In this document: positions 9,711 to 19,331 of the stretch, in pieces | Numbering within the stretch: position 1 is the stretch's first letter | Layout of the letters: each line of letters begins with the position of its first letter | Source of the DNA: Larix sibirica | Lineage: Eukaryota; Streptophyta; Pinopsida; Pinales; Pinaceae | DNA length: 22,511 bases | Reading direction: 5' to 3' | Assembly (NCBI GenBank): GCA_004151065.3 | Contig: NWUY0300108040.1 | Coordinates: forward strand, 7,425-29,935 | Translations under genes and position numbers: made by a program | The notes under the pieces: model-generated | The model's input: the letters and a program-made list of their open reading frames with translations, nothing else | Database searches by the model: none | Told to the model about the DNA's origin: nothing

Positions 9711-10165
9711 TTATGGCCATCAACTTTGCCACCCTGAAAGTGGACATGACCTCCCACAACCATCAAGTGAACGGCCAAGAACAGCTAGTCGCCAGTGTGC
9801 AGCAAGAGAACCAACGGTAGCATGTACGGTGACAAATAAACTACATCAGCAAGTCAATTTAGCCTGTGGACTGAAGAATATAATGCTTCTAAATCTTTTT
9901 GCATGCATATGTATATAGCCAAAAGGCTTGAGCAAATGCTCCAATCGATAGAAAGTCTTCATACATAGTATGATTCAGGTCCACTGTAAAAATCATTTTT
10001 TTATTTTAGCAGACTAGTGGCAGCAGAAGGTCCCAATGCATGCTGTATTCTCAGAAAACCTGCCACGACAAGACTCCCTAACTTATTGCAGTCGCAGGGA
10101 GTATTATGTTATCTCATTGTAGCATTACTGTGAATATAAAAAGCTATATTTTCCCTAAAAAAACA

Positions 10166-10482
10166 AAATTACATTGATAATTGGGAAAGTTTATCTACCG
10201 TAATGTACTTCCATTATTTGGTGAACGAATGAGAATATCTCCCTCATTTTTGGTGCATGCAATTTTTCTATGCCAAGAACATGACTTTCATAGTGTGTTT
10301 GACATTATGATATATATGCTGCCCAAGTGTTTGGAAGGACTTCATAAGCCCTTGAGGTATACAAGATATGGTCAACATCGAACTGTCATTGTGGTTATTG
10401 CAGTAATTCTGATCTGCCTAACTTGTCAAAGGCCTTCAAGAGCTCTTAAGACATAAACAATACAAACCTTGTTCATGAGCTA
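10166..10482 (+). other. Segment between LINE tail and Copia LTR; unrecognised 91-codon frame
   Basis: An open frame at 10181-10456 encodes 91 residues with a hydrophobic stretch near its C-terminus (VIVVIAVILICLTC, residues about 68-81). No family is recognised. It sits between the LINE A-tail and the start of the Copia 5' LTR and may be a fragment of an older sequence into which both inserted. It could equally be a chance frame. Confidence 0.25.
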
Positions 10483-11209
10483 TGTTGTTTTTAGTTAGCT
10501 TTCAGGTTACTCCAAAAGTGTTTACACCATGTTTGGGGGTGCTTCATGAGATTTGGGGTACATGGTGTATGTTCAAACCTCAGCCCCTAGATGGTCCGAG
10601 ATGTATTGGCACATGGGAGATGGTCCATGATGGATTTTGCACATTGAAGATTGTTTGTTCAGTGGTTGCTTGACCTTAGTTTGGCGCTTGCTTGGTATTC
10701 TTCCCTAGGGCATTGGAGTTCTCTTGAGAGCTTAGGGAGCATCCTACACAATGGCCACATGGAGAGGTTTGCTTGCTTAGAGAACACCCTACATAGGAGG
10801 AGGAGCATTGTGCATCTTGGAGGAGGGCATCAGATCCTAGATAGCATGGGATAACTTGGATTCCTCTATGGAGACTTGGAGTTGGCTCAAGGATGCTTGG
10901 GTTGCGACAATGTTCATGCAAGGGGAGTGGACCTAGTGGACCACATGGCTTAGGAGGAGTGGTGGAGTCCATATGGACTTGTGATGGAGGCATGTGAACA
11001 CACCTTGTGTAGCCACATCATCTCGGAGCCCTTATTGTGTACGACATCAACTAGGAGCTTGACATGTGTACCCTTGGAGTGGAGCACTTCAGTTCTCTAT
11101 TCCTACATATGATTATTGTCAGTTGCTTGTAAGGGCATTGGCCCATGTTGTATTGTTCACCTCCTTGAACTCCCATATACATAGAGGAAGGAGAGAGTCC
11201 TTTCATCAT

Positions 11210-11545
11210 CATCGTCATCGTACTCTTCTCTTTGTACTCGTCTTCTTAGTGATTTGCTAGGGTTCATGAGGAAACCCTAGGAGAAATTATACATGGGAGG
11301 ACATTTTTGTTGGAGATTGCTCTTGTGACTACGCTTTAATCTTGTGAAGAAGAGGGCGTTGGAGATGATCATCAATTATCATTGTACTCTTTTATTTGTA
11401 CTCATCTTCTTGGAGTAAGGTGCTAGGGTTCATGAAGTAACCTTGGGAGTAATTATGAAAAAGAATGAGGACATCTTTGTTGGAGGAACCTTGTCAAATA
11501 CTGGGGTTTACTCTTATGAAGAAGATGTTGGAGAAGATGATCACT
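11210..11545 (+). repeat. Tandem duplication of about 165-170 bp inside the 5' LTR
   Basis: Anchors recur at offsets of 164-170 bp: GTACTCTT (11220/11384), GCTAGGGTTCATGA (11256/11422), GGACAT.TTTGTTGGA (11299/11469). The 3' LTR has a single copy near 14905-15060, so the duplication arose after insertion or was lost from the 3' LTR. Confidence 0.65.
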
Positions 11546-11605
11546 ATCACTCATCCATTCTTGTCCATTCTTGAATAGAGATGTGATCAAGAGGAGCACA
11601 CTTCT

Positions 11606-11625
11606 CCTCTCTCTCTCTCTCTCTT
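11606..11625 (+). repeat. CT microsatellite in 5' LTR
   Basis: A (CT)n run lies in the 5' LTR. The 3' LTR carries a longer (CT)n run at 15063-15088 in the equivalent place, so the microsatellite predates the insertion. Confidence 0.85.
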
Positions 11626-12404
11626 TGAACTTCTTATGTACTTGGTCTCTCTTATTTTGGAGCACTAACATTTCTTAGAGATTCATAGAGTTAGGGTTTC
11701 TACTCTAAGAAGGAAAGAAGAATAGGGTTTTGTGATAAACCCTCGTGGATTTCTGGAGAAGAAGAAGAAAGGAGGATGTCTTGCCCTGGAGATGTGTTAG
11801 AGAGATTTATGCACATTGGATCTTCTTGGTTGAGTCAGGGTGATGATTTACCCTAGCTAGGGATTTTTTGATAGTTCGTTTTTTTCACTAGCCTTGAGAG
11901 AAGGCTATGGTATGTACTTATACTTCATCTTGGGCTTATATGTGAAATTTCTAGTTGTCCATGTCTATTGAAATTTCCATATTTGAATTTCAACTATATA
12001 TGTTCTTTATGCATTGTTATTTACAATTGTTTGTCTTGTTTATTATACATAAGTAAAATGGCAAATTGCTAAGTGTCTTGACATCTAAGGAAGAATATAA
12101 AGGGTTGATTTGATTGTTGTAATTACTACTATAACAATACATATTTAGATCTAGTTATTAGTTAAAAAGTTTCCCTTGAAGGGGGTGAAACCTACTTCAA
12201 TGTTTGGTATATTTTCTCAATGAATTGTCGTGAAGTATGGGGTTGTTTAAAATAAAATATTGTGACATTTCCACTATTGTTTTATACTTCAATTTACAGT
12301 AGCCTTAAGGTTGAAAATTCTAGGGCTAATATCCAAGAAACCTTTTGGGAGGAAGCTGAAATTTCAATTTTGCACTAATTGCGCAAGTGCATGAAATTTC
12401 AACA

Positions 12405-12416
12405 TGGTATCAAAGC
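12405..12416 (+). other. Copia primer-binding site
   Basis: TGGTATCAAAGC differs from the initiator tRNA-Met complement TGGTATCAGAGC at one base and directly follows the LTR end. It would prime minus-strand DNA synthesis. Confidence 0.8.
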
Positions 12417-12466
12417 TTGTATAGATGAGATCTCTTTCAGTGAGAGGGGCCTTATATTTCAACTAG

Positions 12467-12520
12467 AGTTTACATAGGACATGTACTTGACATAGTTTAC
12501 CTAGGACATGTACTTGACCT
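12467..12520 (+). repeat. 27-bp tandem duplication in Copia leader
   Basis: AGTTTACATAGGACATGTAC recurs as AGTTTACCTAGGACATGTAC at an offset of 27 bp (12467 and 12494). It lies between the primer site and the gag-pol remnant. Confidence 0.8.
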
Positions 12521-12522
12521 AG

Positions 12523-13100
12523 TTGAAGACAGTCATACCAAAAGGACGCATGACTGTGGAGCTTGGTGATGATGCCACTTACCTTGTCAAAGGCCTTGGT
12601 TCCATTTCATTTCAAATGTGTTTAGGTGATGTTCTTGAGTTGGATTTTGTTTGTTCTATTCTTGGTTTGAAGAAGCATCTTTTTTCAGCGTCTTGTATAA
12701 TAGACATACATTGTAGACATGTCTTTGAATGACAACAATGTACCATCATTGATCATATCCTAGCAAGTTCAAGGACTCTGACTAGAGGAGTTAGAGGGGG
12801 CGACCTTTACTGCTTACTTGCTAATCCAATGGCACTTGTGCATTCCAATGAGAAGCTAGATGAGGCTTCTAGCTTTGAGGAGGCACATGCATGGCAGTAT
12901 GCCATGGTGATAGGCTCATATCTTATTGCAATTTCAGTTATTGATTCCAAGATTCAAGATGTTGTGATTATATTTTTTGATGGAGATACTAATACCTCTA
13001 TAGCTTCCAAGATCGAGATTCAACATAATGGGACACTGGTGAGAAGAAATCTAATAATTGATCAAGATGGGAAATCTTCTATTTCATATTCTCCTTAATG
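12523..13100 (+). pseudogene. Copia gag-pre-integrase remnant
   Basis: The frame from 12523 reads GRMTVELGDDATYLVKGLGS and then LELDFVCSILGLKKHLFS, the pattern of the Copia region between protease and integrase (consensus VxLGDxxxxxVxGxGxVxF...LxxVLYVPGLxKNLLS). After one stop (TGA near 12730) it continues with a phrase ending ALVHSNEKL, normally followed by the integrase zinc-binding histidines. Instead, EASSFEEAHAWQYAM follows, similar to the start of Copia RT (EPxSFEEAxxxxxWxxAM). This suggests an internal deletion that removed integrase and joined pre-integrase to the RT N-terminus. A second open frame runs 12829-13098. Confidence 0.65.
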
Positions 13101-14200
13101 AGTGGGAATAATGTAGAGATTGTTATTCCGGTGATTGATGCAAAGATTAGAGCTAAGTCAGATTCAAAGAGAATTGAGGTGAGATTGAATGTTGTTATGC
13201 TCTCACCTACTCCAAATTGTAAGAGGTTGAGATAGCTCACTCAGACATTACAACATGCATGGTGAGGTCATATAGCTAGGTACAATTCCTAAGCACTACT
13301 TGCATCTCCTATTGGTGATGATGTGAGATCTGACAGTGTGTGGGGTTCTCCTTCGGTGATTGAGGAGAATGTGGAGATCATTGATCCAAAGGTATTGGAG
13401 CATTTATGAGCAAATGTACCTCCTAGCAGATATGCTAGTCATATAGCATTGGTTGCTTCCATCAATGAGACTTCTAGTTGTATAGAGGAGAGGAATGATG
13501 ATGATATTGACTTCATCTATAAGCCTTCCATTTTTCCATTGGAGGAGTGGTGTGATGCCCCAGTGGAGGATGTTACCAAGATTGATTCAAGAGTTGCAAT
13601 TAGAGTATAGAGCAAAGGATTTTGGATTCTCTCATATAGAGAGAATTTCCCTTGATGTTACTCTTACTTCAAGATTCTCTTGAGATGAGGGAAGTGACCT
13701 AGTTCAAGTTGGTTTAGTTTCTAGAAAATTTGAGGTACATGAGAGGGATTCTCTTCTTCACAGGTTGATGATGACTTTGCGCAAAACGTGATTTTTGTAT
13801 TCCATAATCGAGGAGTCGACTTGTATGGATCTCTATCTTTGTGACTTTGATAGATGTGATACACTTGTCTTAATATTACATGGACATATGCCTATATCTA
13901 TGAGTTATCATCAATAATTTTTTTATGTGGTGTCTCGTGATATTGGCTTGTGATGTTGAGGATGATGGAGGTTGGTAGTTAGCTTTCACTCCAAGGAGAT
14001 ATTCCTTCTTATTCACATGTGGTCATTGTTCATTGGATGATTGAGATGTTATGATGGGATGGTTGAGAATCGTGTTACATATGATAGTTGCTAATTCTAA
14101 GACCACAACCAATACTAATTTGCAGATAACAAATTTGGTGGAGATGTAGATCAGGAAGTTTACAGATGTTGCTTTAAACACTTTCCTCGTAAAGAAGGAG
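13101..14200 (+). pseudogene. Copia interior, heavily eroded
   Basis: Short open pieces include HIALVASINETSS (about 13438-13476), similar to the linker before Copia RT, and a 62-codon frame at 13495-13683. No YVDD box, RNase H motif or integrase DDE signature was found. A purine-rich AAAGAAGGAG (14191-14200) immediately before the 3' LTR fits a polypurine tract. Confidence 0.5.
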
Positions 14201-15822
14201 TATTACATTTTTAGGTTACTCCAAAATAATTTACACCATGTTTGGTGGTCCTTCTAGAGATTTGGGTCACATGGTGTATCTTTAACCTATGGGTAGTCCA
14301 AGATAGATTATAACATGTGAGATGGTCAATGTCGGATATGCATAATTGAGATTGTTTGTTTGGTGGTTGCTTGACCTTAGGATGGTGATGCCTTGGTGTT
14401 ATTCCCTTAGGCATTGGAGTTCTCATACTTGATTGGTGGACAACCTTCATGATAGTCACATGGAGGAACCACTTGCTTGGAGAACGCCCCACATGGGATG
14501 ATGAGTGTTTTGCATCATGGAAGAGGGATCCTATCCCTAGATGGCATGTGGTATATTGGATTCAAGTTTTGAGGATTAGAGATGGCTTGGGGATGCTTGG
14601 GGCTTCAACAATGTTCTTGTAGGGGGTATATGACCTAGTAGAGTACATTCAGTAGGAGGATTGATGGAGTCCATGGAGGCTTGTGACTGAGGTATGTGGA
14701 CTTACCTTGTGTGGCTACATCATCTTAGAGCCCTTATTGTGTACAACATGTAGCATGACACATGTAGCGTACATTTCACTTGTGTTGGCCTACAAGGATC
14801 ATGAAGGTTATTTATATGAGCTTGTTTCCACATAGTATTTTTGGCCACCTTTCCCTCTCATACAATTAGAGGAAAGAGAGAGTCTTTGTGCATATCATAA
14901 TTTGTACATTTTTCTTTGTATTTAGCTTCTTGGAAGAAGTCGCTAGTGTTTTGTCATGAACCCTAGTAGGATATGTGAACTCTAGAGGAGATGTCTTTGT
15001 TGTAACTTGATCCTTGTGAGATTCTAGGATTTACTATAGTGAAGAAGATGATGAAGATCACTCCTCTCTCTCTCTCTCTCTCTCTCTCATGCTCATGCGA
15101 GGTGCTAAGGTTTCTTGGTCTTCTTTGAGCATCTTGGACTTCTAGGTTTAGGGATTTTACCCTTGGAGATTAGAGATTAGGGTTTTCCGATAAAACCATG
15201 GGCTAAAGAAGAAGAAAGGAGGGGACATTTTTCCTTGGAGGTTATGTTGGAGAGATTATTACACTTGTATCTTCTTGGTTGAGAAAGTGTTTGATCGTTT
15301 ACCCTAGCTATGGATTATTGGATAGTTGTAGTTTTTGTACTATCATTGAGAGAAGGCCCTGATATGTACTTATTCTTCACCTTGAGCGTATATATGAAGT
15401 TTATAGTTGCCTATATCATGTGAAATTTTTAGATTTGAAATTTTGGTATATATGTTCTTTATGCAATGCTATTTGCAATTGTTTATGTCTTACCAGTTTA
15501 ACATAAGTAAAGAGGAAAATTGTTAAGTGTATCGACATCTAATGAATAATACAAGACTCTTATTTTACTGTTATTATATTGCTATAAAAATTCATGTTTA
15601 GATTTTTTTATTGGCTGATAAGTTGCCCTAGAAATAGTTGAAACTTATCTCTTTATTTGATATCCTTTCTTCTTGAATTATTATAAAGTTTAAGGTTGTT
15701 TGAAGTAAAGTATTATGATCTTTATGCTAATATTTTATACTTTAATTTATAATAGTCTTAAAGTTAAAAAAATTAAGACTAGATTACCAAAAACCTTCTT
15801 TAAAAAAAGTGAAATTTCAACA
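14201..15822 (+). repeat. Copia 3' LTR
   Basis: This is the partner of 10483-12404. It starts TATTACATTTTTAGGTTACT (terminal TG probably mutated to TA) right after a polypurine-like AAAGAAGGAG, and ends GAAATTTCAACA at 15822. It contains a (CT)n run at 15063-15088 and a single copy of the segment that is duplicated in the 5' LTR. A 93-codon minus-strand frame at 14211-14492 is a chance frame inside the LTR. Confidence 0.7.
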
Positions 15823-16780
15823 ATGAATCCATAACTCTCTCCCTTTAACCTTTGTTTCACTCCATAAAATTATGTTGAGAGTTTCTAAGATGAAGTTTAT
15901 ATATAAAAATATTTAGTTGGATATTCGTCAATAACTTCCCTTAACTTTAGCAAATAAACACGGCTCCTAGCAGAATCAAATGAGCATGTTTACACATGAT
16001 TATTCCTTGTTCACTAGTGCTCACATAATAAACATTGATTCTAATATTTCTTTGTCATTTTTCATAGTAATAATTAGATGTGAATAAAGATGATTCTTGC
16101 ATTGTTGATATGGAATTATAATTTTATTATTATTTAATAGTTATTTTATAAATATTTATTAATAAAGGATACAAATTAAATATTTTATTTTAATTAATTG
16201 AAAAATTCAGTTTTATATCAATTTTATTACTCTTAATATGTAACCATTTACTTTTCTATCTTCAAATATTTGAGATTACCACTTTGGTTTAATATTCATC
16301 TTAATAATCCTCTTTCAAAAAGAATATTATATGTATATTTTGGGTTTAACCAAGTTATGTTTGTTTTGAATCTTTTAAAGATATGTATTAGTTTCTAAAA
16401 TGATTGATTGTATTTAGAACATATTTTTTGTGAAGTGAGTGGTTTATTATTAATGGAGAGATAATTGTAGATAGCTTGTTACAACTATATTTAATGGAGA
16501 CATGGTTAGTTTTTTTAGATTTATATTATTTAGTTAATAATGTCTTTTCACTCTATTAAAGGGGTTTTTAGTTTGGACTATTTTCATTGAAGGGGAAGGC
16601 ATTAAGCTTATATCCATATAACAATCCTTAAAGAAAGGTTGAGAACTAACATTGGTGTTGTTAGCCTTGAATATTTAGATTGTTGTTTTGGAACTATGTT
16701 TAAAGATATTTTTCAATAATCACCATCCTTTGGGTTTATTGTTCTTAAAGTGTTACCCTAGGTGGCCAGTGTTGCTTAAC
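15823..16780. other. AT-rich intergenic DNA
   Basis: No gene, repeat pair or element end was recognised. The part at 16110-16240 is nearly pure A/T. Confidence 0.5.
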
Positions 16781-16784
16781 AAGA

Positions 16785-17748
16785 ATCCTACAAATGACAT
16801 CTTTGTTGGTAGGCCCTACAACAAAACATTGTGTTTTCACAGTCTAGTCTCTTGATCCATGGATAGGTATCTCAGTCTAGAATTATATTATCTAGTGCAC
16901 CAAGAATTTTCCTGACAGTGGTTCAAGATAGGTAATGATTCCCTTCTAGATTTGACTTATGTCTAACTAAGGAATCTACCTAATGTACTTCTAACTCTTT
17001 CTCAAACTTGGAGAACTACATGGGGGTGGGGAGGTTCAATAGTCCCATGCACATTAGAGTTGTTGTGATAGTCATTACACTTGGGTTCAATTTTTGGAAA
17101 CATGGTTTAACAAAGAGGTTAATTGGCTTAAAACCCTAGTCCCTCTTCCAAGACTTCTTTGTGATATTCAAGATTAGGAAAAACATTAAAGAAGCCTTTT
17201 GACAAAAAAAAATCTGAATATTCTATGGTTTCTGTGGAGTTAATATGCTTGCAAGGCATTGTCGCTAATAGCCATAACCCATTGAATTGACAAATCAAGG
17301 CACTATCTTGATGATAAAAGTGAGCTTCTTAACATCAGCACTTACATGATATTGGAATATCATTAGAGCTCTGCATAATGAAGGCGCCTAGATGAGAGAC
17401 ATTGGGATCCAAAGAAGAGGAGGATATCTTTTGAGGAGCCTCTAAAGGAGTGAGGATTCAAAGATTTGCACTTTGAACTCTGGATCGAGTTAACATCTAG
17501 AGCCTTTGACAAAGAAGTAGTTTTTCTCATTAGAATCTCTCTAGGGAAAGAGTCAATGCTTCCTAAATGTTATAACCATAAAAAATATAACTACTAGTGG
17601 AGTGATATAATCTTGTAGCAAGCCTCCATTTGGTTGCTAGAGTCCAATGGTATGGGAAGTGAGAGTTCCCATTGATCTAAAACTTTGAAAAAAAATTCGA
17701 CGTTATGGATCAGTTCATATTAGAAAGGCCTCTAGGGGCACTATTTCC
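16785..17748 (+). pseudogene. Possible LINE endonuclease-linker remnant
   Basis: Weak plus-strand phrases in changing frames recall the end of an L1 endonuclease domain and the linker after it. The clearest are IILSSAPRIFLTVV (about 16884-16925), where the family usually has a GSDHxP motif shortly after, and VIFKIRKNIKEAF (about 17161-17203), matching the linker phrase FGxIFKxKKxIxExL. No GSDH motif survives. The 14-bp target site of the next element ends this stretch. The assignment is tentative. Confidence 0.2.
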
Positions 17749-17762
17749 ACCATGCATTGATC
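17749..17762. repeat. Left target-site duplication, 14 bp
   Basis: ACCATGCATTGATC at 17749-17762 is repeated perfectly at 19184-19197 and bounds the inserted retroposon. Fourteen base pairs is typical of LINE-machinery insertion. Confidence 0.9.
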
Positions 17763-19183
17763 TTTTTTTTTGGTAAGCTAATAAGGGTTGTATTAATGTA
17801 AAAGAAAATATATAGAGAGATAAGTTGTTGGTCTACCACTGGGGAAACAAGACCAATAACAATATGGAATATTGTCATCCATGAGATACATGTAGCATCT
17901 TATCATGTATGCAGTAGTTATTATTTGAAAGCTAATCCTGGTATAACTAGAGATTATGATATAAGAACTAGAATAACTAAGAACCAAAAAGGAAAATTCT
18001 ACATAGATTAAAAGAAACAAACTGGCCATCATTAGAAATGGGGATCGGAGGAACCTCTTTACCAGAGGCTGGATTGTGAGATTTCTCCGCAAATTTGATT
18101 CCATAGGCAACTTTGGCAATGATGTTGATCTTGGTGTCCAATTTCCAAATCTTAACTCGAAGGTCATCCACTTGTAGTAGGATTTCATTATGGGCCTCAT
18201 TTTGCTCCACAAGAGCTTTACCCATCAGAGTCTTCATTTTCCAATGCAGTGCAAATGTTTTGAAATATTTAGTGTCTCTTGCATGAAAGGTACATGTGCC
18301 AAGAATCCAAGGTTTCATCTCAATCTCACTTTCTTCATGCTGCATGAATCTTCTATCCATTCTAACTTCGTCCTCATCCTAAGAGATCCCTCGCTCTATA
18401 TGCTTTGGGGTTTGTCCCCAATATGTTGTATTAGATTTCATTGCTTCCTCCTTAAATTTTGAGTAGGTGTTTAGACCTATTCCTTTGTGTCATCGTCGCT
18501 CTCTGCCTATGCTAACCATGCTTGATAGCGTTGGGGGGAAGAATCCTCTCAAAGAATGGGAAACTCTAGAGATTTAGGTATATCAGGAGATAGACTCCAA
18601 AAAAAATACTAGAGATTCCACATGAGTTCCAAAATAGTATGCACAAGTCACTTCATATAAAAAAATTTCATAAGCCATGCAGAGTAATCTAGCATAGTCG
18701 AAAAAACCAGGGCCAACAACATTATAAAGAAGCTATTGAGAAAGGAGGAAAACAATCGAGACAAACCATAATTGCAGAGAGATCATAACTCAAAGCAGGT
18801 GTTATGCATAGAGACAATATGCAATTGAGACAAAGAAATGAATGTTTTCCGCTTCTTGTCATTTCTCTCCCTCGAGTAATAACAGAGTGTTGAATGATCA
18901 TACTTCTATCTTGAACCATCATTCCCTCAACCTCCATCTGTTGAGATGCTTCTGGAAGTATAATGTGCTAGAGAGGTCTTGTGTTGTGACATCCCCAAGA
19001 GGCATTACAACTTGTGAAACGCATGATCAGTGTCATGAATGAGAGAATGTGAGACATCTTGCCTTCCCCCACCACTTGGATCCTCACATGTGCTACCTAG
19101 GCATAGCAAATTGTATCCTTTGATATGCATTGCATCGACCAATTATCAGTCATGTTAATCATGCCTAACACCCCATAAAGGGA
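17763..19183 (-). mobile_element. Unidentified retroposon with A9 tail and 14-bp target-site duplication
   Basis: On the minus strand this 1,421-bp insert ends in CTTACC followed by nine A (17771-17763). It is flanked by perfect copies of ACCATGCATTGATC. A CTTACC-plus-A-tail end is also seen in plant L1-type elements, so it may be a 5'-truncated LINE, a non-autonomous element using LINE machinery, or a retrocopied transcript. No RT, RNase H or endonuclease motif was found. It contains one notable open frame (18360-17977) and a smaller one (18937-18722). The intact duplication suggests a younger insertion than the surrounding LTR elements. Confidence 0.75.
17977..18360 (-). CDS. Unrecognised 127-residue protein in the retroposon
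   Basis: This frame starts MDRRFMQHEESEIEMKPW and has a predicted helical, possibly coiled-coil middle (MGKALVEQNEAHNEILLQV followed by DDLRVKIWKLDTKI, about residues 46-80), then a proline-containing tail (ASGKEVPPIPIS). The overlapping 139-codon frame at 17793-18212 lies in another frame with a hydrophobic, serine/tyrosine-rich second half and is more likely a shadow. The family is not recognised. Helical coiled coils occur in the RNA-binding ORF1 proteins of LINEs, which is one possibility; a fragment of a host gene captured in a retrocopied mRNA is another. Whether it is expressed is unknown. Confidence 0.3.
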   Translation of the reverse strand: MDRRFMQHEESEIEMKPWILGTCTFHARDTKYFKTFALHWKMKTLMGKALVEQNEAHNEILLQVDDLRVKIWKLDTKINIIAKVAYGIKFAEKSHNPASGKEVPPIPISNDGQFVSFNLCRIFLFGS

Positions 19184-19197
19184 ACCATGCATTGATC
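19184..19197. repeat. Right target-site duplication, 14 bp
   Basis: This is the perfect second copy of ACCATGCATTGATC and marks the 5' end of the minus-strand insert at 19183. Confidence 0.9.
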
Positions 19198-19331
19198 ATT
19201 ATAAAACTATACTAATGCTGAAATTTTCTAACAATTCCTTATCAAATTTGTGACTAGAAATAAAATCATTTTGTTACAAAATTGGCTTAAATATCTACTC
19301 TAATACTCTCTATAGTGGTTGCTACAAAAAT

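Larger units (their letters stand above)
5110..10163 (+). mobile_element. Decayed L1-type LINE, 5'-truncated, with A-tail
   Basis: Broken plus-strand frames follow the order of a plant L1-type ORF2: pre-RT, RT (5330-6400), post-RT (6740-7200), a long linker, RNase H (about 8120-8480), a 3' region and a short A7 tail (10157-10163). A potential stem, AATATA/TATATT (10133-10150), sits just before the tail. The N-terminal endonuclease is missing, so the copy looks 5'-truncated near 5110, though that border is uncertain. Two SINE-like insertions interrupt it. Dozens of stops and frameshifts show it is inactive. No target-site duplication was found. Part of the 3' region (8600-10130) has no recognisable LINE protein motif and may include foreign sequence. 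Confidence 0.7.
10483..12404 (+). repeat. Copia 5' LTR
   Basis: It aligns by eye with 14201-15822 over most of its length. Shared anchors include GGTTACTCCAAAA (10503/14214), ACACCATGTTTGG, the region around a CT-dinucleotide run, the 'GGTATGTACTTAT' stretch (about 11909/15362), and the end GAAATTTCAACA. It is about 300 bp longer than the 3' copy. A tandem duplication at 11210-11545 explains about half of this, and an extra 35-bp GAAATTTCAA-flanked segment at the 3' end explains a little more. Confidence 0.7.
10483..15822 (+). mobile_element. Copia LTR retrotransposon with shrunken interior
   Basis: Two long diverged direct repeats (10483-12404 and 14201-15822) flank an interior of about 1.8 kb. 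The 5' repeat ends TTCAACA and is followed at once by the primer site TGGTATCAAAGC (12405-12416), as in plant Copia elements. The interior keeps a gag pre-integrase fragment but no recognisable integrase core, RT or RNase H, whereas complete elements have about 4-5 kb. No 5-bp target-site duplication could be matched. LTR divergence is high, so the insertion is old. The exact LTR starts are uncertain by about 10-20 bp because the terminal TG is eroded. Confidence 0.75.

Noticed and set aside
9145-9759. 204-codon minus-strand frame, among the longest open frames in the window
   Set aside because: It spans the 207-bp tandem duplication and stays open because the unit is a multiple of 3. The opposite strand reads as better protein and matches the LINE orientation. 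No motif is recognised.
15063-15088. Short-unit repeats considered as an array
   Set aside because: It is a plain CT microsatellite shared with the other LTR; there are no spacers, so it is not a CRISPR-like structure.
17793-18212. 139-codon minus-strand frame in the retroposon
   Set aside because: It overlaps the 17977-18360 frame in another phase, and its second half is a hydrophobic, S/Y-rich string running into the 3' end, more like translated untranslated region.
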